DNA of 64,000 nucleotides from Haemaphysalis longicornis. Lineage: Eukaryota; Arthropoda; Arachnida; Ixodida; Ixodidae. The stretch spans positions 88,176,797 through 88,240,796 of the forward strand of contig CM023456.1 of NCBI GenBank assembly GCA_013339765.2. Direction: 5' to 3'. A program made the translations under genes and the position numbers. Under the pieces are notes generated by a model. It ran no database searches and was not told where the DNA came from. It worked only from the letters and a program-made list of their open reading frames with translations. Positions 57,020 to 64,000 of this stretch are shown here, piece after piece (position 1 is the stretch's first letter; the number at the start of each line of letters is the position of its first letter).

Positions 57020-57147
57020 CAAACTGTCGGACCAAATCATGCGGGAAATTGTTGAAGCATTCCAAATCGCCGCGAGACGGGATAAGTGCGTCAGCAAGCC
57101 ATCGGTCACCTTAACTGCGAAAGAGATGCTATATTTGAAAGGATGAA
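57020..57147 (+). pseudogene. Penelope-like element, C-terminal remnant
   Basis: One frame from about 57020 to a TGA at 57145-57147 reads MREIVEAFQIAARRDKCVSK then PSVTLTAKEMLYLKG. This is the conserved last block of Penelope-like GIY-YIG domains (E-x-x-x-I, then CVSxPSIxLxxKExxxL). An AATAAAC follows at 57262, and GTGTGTGTTCTCCCTCGTCC lies downstream, a likely 3' untranslated end. The RT domain and GIY core are missing, so it is 5'-truncated. It is on the strand opposite to the fragment at 44.7 kb. Confidence 0.6.
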
Positions 57148-57360
57148 GCAGTACCCAGAGTGGTGTGATTAGTTCGGGCGCGGCGAAAAAATACTTACGC
57201 TGTCTGCATATCTTGTTTGTTTTTGTATCTTTGTTTGTATAGCGTATATATTTGCGTTTGCAATAAACATGCTCAGTTTTGTCAGCGCTCGTGTGTGTGT
57301 TCTCCCTCGTCCTTCGTTTTTTCGCGCTGTTTTGCTTCAGTTCAAACTGTCGGATTACGA
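57148..57360 (+). other. Probable 3' UTR of the Penelope-like remnant
   Basis: T-rich sequence with AATAAA at 57262-57267. The antisense 149-aa frame at 56957-57406 is a shadow. Confidence 0.4.
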
Positions 57361-57682
57361 CGCTACAAATGACCAAAACGTCAGGCTCGGAATATATTTT
57401 AGCCACAATAGCGCAGGGACGTTCCGCCCAACAAACAAAAGCACCTTTTTTTTTTGTCCGTGCGAAACTAGCTCTGCAGCCTTGTTCAGTACTTATACGG
57501 GTGGTTTCTAGTCCCGTTAATTAGCATTCAACAATATTTTTCGCTCAACACATTTAAAAGTCTATCTCTTTTTATAGGAGTAGCGACGAGCCAGTTAGTT
57601 TTTCGCAAGAGAGAATAAAAGTACTAACAAAACAGAAAGCACCGATTGAATTACGTTCCGTTGAAACACATTACCAATGTAG
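57361..57682. other. Spacer
   Basis: Nothing recognised. Frames of about 80 aa starting at 57269 and 57279 continue in from the 3' UTR and are probably chance. Confidence 0.4.
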
Positions 57683-57797
57683 CCATAGTAACAGCGCTAA
57701 CGAACACGAGACAAAGAGAAGAGGGCATAAACACGCCGCTCTTGGGCCCTCTTGTGCCCTCTTCTCTTTGTCTCGTGTCGTTAGCGCCGTTACTATG
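57683..57797. repeat. Near-perfect hairpin repeat
   Basis: The left arm (57683-57729) CATAGTAACAGCGCTAACGA, then ACACGAGACAAAGAGAAGAG, is the inverse of the right arm (57755-57797), with one mismatch and one inserted base in about 43. The loop is about 25 bases. The transcript would fold into a long stable hairpin. No open frame. The arms suggest a small foldback transposon or an inverted duplication. Confidence 0.85.
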
Positions 57798-60700
57798 AAT
57801 ATGTACCAACTCGCCCAATCTTCTGTTTTAGCACCACTGTAGGCCGGCAATGATGATTTTTCCCGATGTGAGAAAAAGAGTGGTAAGCAATTTTTGAAAA
57901 CTAAATAAAGGCTAGTCAACAGTGTGTGCATCTTCAAAAACTGATAAAATGAAATAACATCCCTTCGCACAAACAACCTCAATAATTGAAAGGCTAGCAC
58001 TTACCCAAAGCAAACTGTCATCATTTTTTTTTGTAAGCCCATAATCCATTCTTAGACCTAACAATCGCGGAGTATGGGTCTTTTAAATTGAATATTGCCA
58101 GACAAGGTATACTGCATGTAAAACAGGGTCGTATTTTATGCGGCTGGGAAAAATGGGAGAATGATCTGGGGAAATATTGAAGACGGGCTGAGTGCGTCAC
58201 TGTAGCCGAAGGCGCGTAACTGTCTCGTCGTTCGTTTGTGGTCAAGGCATCGAGGACTTATGTTTTAATCCCTCACCAAGGGCAAGACCGAGATCCTGTC
58301 GTTGCTGCCATTACGCCGGCTGTACGTGGCTGTCACGCGCCGTGTGTTTACGCGGTGATGTTATTAGGCCATAAGAGTAATACGTGAAGGGGGCGCTGGT
58401 GCAGTCTAGCAAACATAAAAACTGCAGCCGAGGAACGTCAGTCGTTGCAATAAACTGATGGACTGGTCAATTCATTTGGCACAGATTAGCGTGTCGTATA
58501 CGACCCGCCTCTACATACTCCGTCTGATGGGTCCCGGAGAGATTGGCCAAATTGCAGTCGTTGGAGGGGAGATGATGTGAACCTGAGGACCCAACTGCGA
58601 AAACGCCCGCGTCCATTACCGCAGCCGCGTCACGAGAGCAGTCATTTGTATTACATCAGCGCAGGCCCGGCACATTCGATTCAGAGCGCTGTGCGGTTCG
58701 CAACGCCGCAAGTCGCAGGTCCCTGAGCATACACAAAATGAATCTGAACATCCAGAAATGGCGTTCGTTTGTGCTGGATCGTGATTACCAATATTGTCGG
58801 CGCGGTCTTCTCGTACTCTCGTCATGTACACGCGTAGGCGCATCACGGAGTTAATTAGTGCCTGCTTGACTCGCAGTCCATGGTGGTTGAGAGAAAAACG
58901 CCACCCATTGCATTGTCTAAACTTCGCATGTATATGGGGACTAACACTTAGAACACAGGCGCAGTCATTGCAACGTCATAAAAAAATAAATAAATTAGAC
59001 GTTTTCGCGATGCCCATTATATAAAGTAACGTCCCAAATAAAACACGAAAATCGCAAAAAAGTGCCTTGCCACAAGGTGAAGGCACTTCAAGGACCACAC
59101 AACAGTCTGTACGCAATACAAACGTTTACGCTGTCCAAAATTCTGTATCCACGACTGCTCTAAATGCTGTTATGCTCGTACGGAACTTCGCCTCATTTTT
59201 TATTTCCTAGATATTTGTCCAACTGCTTTGTTGGCAACTTATCCAAGATAAACGAAACCAATTTGTGGGAGAGGCAGGATAGGAGAGTATATCGGAAAAG
59301 GAGGTCACGCAAAAATTACCAGCAAAGAGGAGGAGACGGAAGTTTGACCTTCAAATCTGTTTACTAGTTTCATTAATTAAAGCCCAATTTTATCTTACAT
59401 CCAGTAGGGTGGCCGAAGTCGAGGGGGGCTGAGAGGGTCTTGATGGAGGCGAGATAATGCGGGACTAAGGAGGCAGAACGAAGGAGGGGTTTTATCCTGA
59501 GCAACCAGTAACTCTTAATGTAGCCAAGCGCACATTGAGAACGCCAGTGGAAATTGAGTGGAAATATGCGCGGATTTATCTCAGAAGCATTCGTTGTTGG
59601 TCAAGCCGGGTCCATGCAAGCCCTCATGCAGCACAAAAGAACAATCCACTTTTAGAGCATAGGAGCTTCTCCGCCATCTAGGTGAAGCCTTTCGTGCAAT
59701 TGATATGGCCGGTAAACAATTTTTTTACACTCAACAGAGAGAGGCCGGCCGGTAAGCCGGTAACTGTGAAATGTGTATAGGTTTCGTGTGAAAACCTTCA
59801 AAACTGCTTCTCGTAACGGGTATGATAGCCCCCTTCACCTTAATAAAGCCTAGAAAACGTCCTTTAACATCATCTGGCGTAATACGAACTGCGTTAAAGC
59901 ACTTAAGCAGATCATCGAGGCCAATTGCAAAAAAATGGAATGTTCCAAACTGCTCTACGTGGATACGTTAACTGCTCCCCAAGGCATAGGTCGCTCAATT
60001 GTCAGGAGCAGCTCAAAATCAACAACTGTCACTGCTGCCACATAGACAATGCCTTTCGGTGAACTCTTGAATTTTCAGCGTATATAGCGTAATTTTCGCT
60101 TGGACTGAGCGGCGCGTAAGTTTACTAACTTATCCTATGGTATTAGAGGTATCAGTGGCAGTTTGAATTTTACTTTCGCAGTATTTATGGTATTGTTGAA
60201 CTCCTGGCTTTCTTAAAAAAAAACATGATAAATATTTCCACAGGCCCGCATACCCAGCCTACAGAAGCATCCGCCACAGTCTGTTCAGTATTCACCCTGT
60301 CCACCAGTATAGCAATTTCATCTGCACATTTTTCCCTAAATTGCCTTTCGTGACCGGTGAGAGACGAACATTCTACAAAAGAGGCTCTGACTAGAATCCC
60401 TTTCCATTGCAGCTCTACTGCTGGACAGTGGCTTGTGATGGCAGTTATAGAAGGGAAGGATACCTTCATTGCTAGGCTTCACGGGTAACCGGAGGGCATA
60501 CCCCTTGGGCACCAGTTCACCAGAGTTGTCGGCCGTGATATTAAGCTAGTGCGTTCACAGCCTGTGCATCCGCTGGCTTCCTCTTAGACTCCGCACTGCT
60601 TGCCCCCTCGTATTTTTCTAATTTTTTGTTCGTATGATGCACATCCGTTGTGCATCTTGAGGCGTCTGTTTTCTGCTGGTTAACATACAGATCCACTCGC

Positions 60701-62444
60701 ACGGTATACTGAGCACGTATCATGTGTTCCGCCGCCATACCGCCCGAGACATGGCTAGGGCGCTTCCCGCACCAGCCCATCAGAACTACAGTTTCTATGT
60801 TTCCCTTTCTGGCTCCTACTTTTTGCCTAATACTTCCCGTTCTTTTGTATCTATGAGTCTTTCGTTGTCATTTCCTGTGTCCCTGATCCTCCCATTTTTC
60901 CATATTTTGCCTCGCTCTCACTTCGGTTGTTGGCGTGTTTATTTTACTATCTCTTTTTTTTGTGATCTGGCATCCCTGCCGACGACCATGTCGTCCAGGA
61001 ATACGTTTTCCTGGCTGGCGCTGTAAGGTTAGTGCGCAGAGAATTGGCATAACACAAACGTTTTTTTGTGTCATTGCATGAACATTGGTCATAGGGAGTG
61101 TTATTACTGGATGGTTTTTCAGCCGTTTCTTTTTTGTTTGGAAGAAGGTCTTCTTCGAGCTGCCAATAGCGGCAAATGAAATAAGGTGTGCTATAAAAGT
61201 TTCATCATACGTGACTTGCGCTGTAATGTCGTTACCCGAGCTAACCAATCATTGTAAGTTCAGTCTCGACCGGTTATTACCTACAGTGTAAAAATTCAAA
61301 CGATCAGACAAAAAACCCAAGATGACAGACGAAAAAAGTAGAGAAAGTAGATCGAGGAAAGCGGCATGCAGCGGAGGAAAACAAAATGCAACCAAATGAC
61401 GATATCAAAGCCAGAAATAATGTTTTTATAAACGAGGCATTAGTAATGCCCACATTTTTTTATATTTCGTGTAGGCGTTTACTCCTGACGCTAGCAGGGC
61501 ATCGTATACACACGCTCAACACAACGCAAGCCAGTTTTTAACGCAATGAATGTCATAGTTGTAAGGTCATTGTGAGAAAGAGCAACGAACAGCAGAACTC
61601 CGCTCAGGTTTTCTTAGGTGTATTTTGTCGTTGTGCGCGTTCGGGAGCTAACACAACGGTAGGTTAGTCCATTTCTCAGGCGCCTGATATGTGTTTTCGG
61701 AAAACTTGTACTTTATTCATTTTCCTTGGTGTTTATGCGACATTAGCAAAAAAACATATTCAATAAGAGCGCTGCTTGAGTATTTTTTGCATTTTTAGGT
61801 TAAAACTTTCCAACCTGATGACCAGATTGGCGATGCAGTCTCATCAATTCGGAGGGGTAAATTGTGACGCTGGTAAACACCAATCAGTTTGGCAATTTTT
61901 TGGCCAAGTGGGAAAAAAGCAGGAGCTGTAGCAAAGTTTGTGCATTGCTGTTGAAAATATTTAAATAACCGTATTTCAGCTGAAGCTTCACAATTGCTGT
62001 AGTGTAACAAACGTTTCCAGCTTGCGTTTGTGAAAGCCTACATTTTTGGACTTGCCTCAGACGCTGAGATATCCATGCCGCTGCATGTTTCTCAAAAATA
62101 TGTCCCGCGTTTTTTTTTGTTGTTGTAGTGAAACTCCCAGTGTGCATTTCTAACAAAGTCTTGGCGGTGCCATCAACTTAGTTTACACAAAAAGGAGTAA
62201 ATTTCATTTGCAGTTCTTCTGGGATAAGTACACAGAAAATTTAAAACTCCAGCCAACAAGTCACGGGTAGATGTGCGAACAACTCTGGTGCCATTTGAAG
62301 GGTCTCTTGTTTGAAGGACCAAAACCGTGGTCAGTTGGTTACTGAATACTGAAGACACTAATTTAGCGATAAATATCGTGAGATAACGTCGGACAAACGC
62401 AAAAAATCAGCTTATTTTTACGAGACACACGTTATGGGCACTAC
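57798..62444. other. Unassigned sequence, includes an unexplained open frame at 60336-60545 (-)
   Basis: No supported gene. On the minus strand 60545-60336 is 69 codons without a stop and without a start. It includes NITADNSGELVPKGYALRLP and PFYNCHHKPLSSS, a composition that looks protein-like. It is preceded by CTAG, a possible splice acceptor. Other frames (126 aa at 60868-61248, minus) have no motif. Confidence 0.35.
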
Positions 62445-64000
62445 ATTGGAGCATTAACCTTAAACTAAAGAAAGATGTACTGGCGCTCATTTCCCCTCAC
62501 TCCACGAGAGATATCCTCGCTCTCTAACGGAAAGGAGCGTTCGACATTGTGAGCCAAGGCGCCAACCCTGAAAATACAAACGACACAAACTGCGGAAAAC
62601 GAGTGTTTCAGTACATCCAGGCATTCGCTACAGACCGCACGGCGACTGTAGGCATCGGACGACTACGAACGGTCCTCCGAACCATACCCGACCGGGGAAC
62701 ACAGCAAGGAGTGGTGCGCTCCCTAACATTTCTTTAGTATCGCCATAATGAAGCTCCCGCAACAACTCAACACCATCCCGGGGATTATAGGTGGGTTCCA
62801 CGCAGAAGATATCAGCTTTTGCACAACTGCTTTGTCAGAAGGTGACACGCAGAATGCGCTAAAGTAAGCCGCTGACGCTGACCAACAGTACGCCTGCATG
62901 CGTGGCTTTCAGTGCTCAACCGAGAAGTGCGCGCTCCTCATTCTAAAAGGTAATCCACGCGGCAGGACACTACAACTGTCCACAATACAATTTAAGCTCC
63001 AGGGATGCGACATCCCAATACTCCAGACCATCCGTATACTAGGACTTTACATCCAGCAAGACGGGGGAGGAACGCTAACCATCCAGTGCCTCGACCACAC
63101 CATCTTGCAAATCTTGCGTGTGGTGAACCGAGCCCCTAACCTGCACCAGGGTATGAAGGAGGATGATGTGATCAAGCTGGTGCAAGCCCTGGTGGCGAGC
63201 GGCATAGAGTACCGCTACCCCTTACCTCCCGCTGAAATCAAAGGAAATGGACCAACTCGGCACACTCCAGCGTAAGGCGGGCAAGCGAACGCTAGGCCTT
63301 CCTCCTCAGACTACAGCAAGCATTGTAGGAACGTTAGGAGTGCACAACAAGTACAGGACATCATTGTTGCCCATTTCGTTAGCCAGCTAGACCATCTCCG
63401 GCAAACGTAGACCTGCCGCACGGTGCTGAGCAAGTTAGGCTATCAGATAGCGGACACCAACCCCCCTCGACCGGAAGTCGTGGCTCAGGTAATCGGTATG
63501 CTCTTTAGCGTTGCTCCAATCCCGTGCAACATAAATTACGAGCATCATCCGCAACGCACGCAAGAAGGGGTACAATTGCTGCAACGCAAATACGCGAACC
63601 ACCCCCCCATACAGTTCACGGACGCTCCCAAGAACGCATCCCCTTCGGCCACCGCAGTGGACGTCATCGACCGCACAGGTAATATTTCTCGCACAGCAAA
63701 AATAAAAAGTAGGAACGTCACCGCAGCCAAAGAAATGGGCATCGCACTGGCGGTTATGTCCCGAACTACGGAGAAACAAATTCACGCAATCACACATTGC
63801 CAACAGGACTGCAGAAACTACGGCAACAGTCGGATCTCAACATCCGCACTCTGAATACCAAACAACACAACTATTCTGCAAACCCTGCTGTGCTAATGGG
63901 GACGCCAGGTCACGCACGACCCTACAGGAACGAGCGAGCACGTGTTACAGCCCGAGACTGCTCCCTGCCAGCACCGCACCAGCCACCCCGTGACCCAAAG
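62445..64000 (+). pseudogene. I-like non-LTR ORF2: RT and RNase H start, cut by window end
   Basis: From about 62475 KDVLALISPHSTRDILAL leads, after a frameshift, into motif A AFDIVSQGAN, KRVFQYIQAFATDRTA, motif B PDRGTQQGV, and SIAIMKLPQQLNT. Motif C is HAEDISFC at about 62802-62825, where FxADD is required; the second catalytic aspartates are therefore altered. The frame 62898-63275 gives the RT thumb (FQCSTEKCALLIL, IRILGLYIQQDG, LHQGMKEDDVIKLVQALVAS). 63423-63854 carries QFTDAPKNASPSATAVDV, degraded from the RNase H start, and AKEMGIALAVM. The remainder lies beyond the window. Endonuclease was not found upstream. Confidence 0.8.

Noticed and set aside
56957..57406. 149-aa minus-strand frame
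   Set aside because: Antisense to the Penelope-like C-terminal block, whose sense reading has a family signature.
58400..58560. LTR-like promoter and AATAAA near CATAAAAACTGCAG
   Set aside because: No matching repeat nearby and no primer-binding site starting with TGG at the right place.

Overview
The window looks like a non-coding, transposon-rich piece of a large arthropod nuclear genome, most plausibly a hard tick. The evidence is the repeat content: five or six copies of one tRNA-derived SINE, tails of I-like and CR1-like retrotransposons, RTE-type endonuclease, Penelope-like GIY-YIG fragments, Gypsy pol and a Tigger-type transposase, all old and interrupted. There are no operons or bacterial ribosome-binding patterns, and the unique sequence is AT-rich with many microsatellites. 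The tick assignment is inference from these families and was not checked against a database. I could not identify a single intact host protein-coding gene, rRNA gene or functional tRNA gene. The longest open frames (198 aa at 4542-5138 and 207 aa at 26676-27299) have no recognisable domain.

Layout. 1.2-2.0 kb: a SINE lying against the 3' end of an I-like element (+). 4.4-4.6 kb: a palindromic repeat. 6.9-8.3 kb: a (CAGA)n module, then an I-like element on the minus strand ending in AATAAA and a (CTGT)n tail. 9.9-10.3 kb: a GC-rich block with CRE and ETS-like sites, the best candidate host promoter. 12.4-13.1 kb: the 5' end of an RTE-like element that carries a tRNA-like head. 13.6-14.0 kb: a reverse transcriptase fragment (-). 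14.3-15.0 kb: I-like RNase H and C-terminus (+). 15.28-15.47 kb: a SINE with perfect target-site duplications. 15.5-18.3 kb: a degenerate Gypsy-type LTR element, gag-rich and lacking RT and integrase, ending against a Tigger-like transposase tail (-). 20.5-20.9 kb: a CR1-like 3' end (-).

21.8-22.0 kb: a SINE. 22.7-22.9 kb: another (CAGA)n module. 27.5-29.9 kb: a second (CTGT)n-type tail, then a longer decayed I-like element (-). 32.2-32.5 kb: a full-length SINE. 33.35-34.0 kb: Gypsy integrase (-). 35.2 kb: a truncated SINE. 35.7-36.5 kb: Gypsy RT edge plus RNase H (+). 38.4-40.4 kb: a pair of short LTR-like direct repeats around 1.7 kb of unrecognised sequence. 44.7 kb: Penelope-like GIY-YIG fragment (-). 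45.1-45.7 kb: a foldback element with about 207-bp inverted arms. 51.0-51.8 kb: a two-unit tandem repeat of about 410 bp. 52.0-52.5 kb: RNase H and zinc knuckle of another non-LTR element (-). 56.3-56.5 kb: an 82-bp minisatellite. 56.8 kb: a SINE fragment. 57.0 kb: Penelope-like C-terminus (+). 57.7 kb: a near-perfect hairpin. 62.4-64.0 kb: an I-like RT/RNase H running off the window end (+).

The coding remnants do not cooperate in one pathway. They are independent insertions of retrotransposons and one DNA transposon, nearly all broken by stops, frameshifts or truncation. I see no convincing undescribed system. The most informative structures are the dated SINE insertions with intact target-site duplications, the tRNA-headed RTE leader, the 45.1-45.7 kb foldback and the two LTR-bounded elements with little or no pol.
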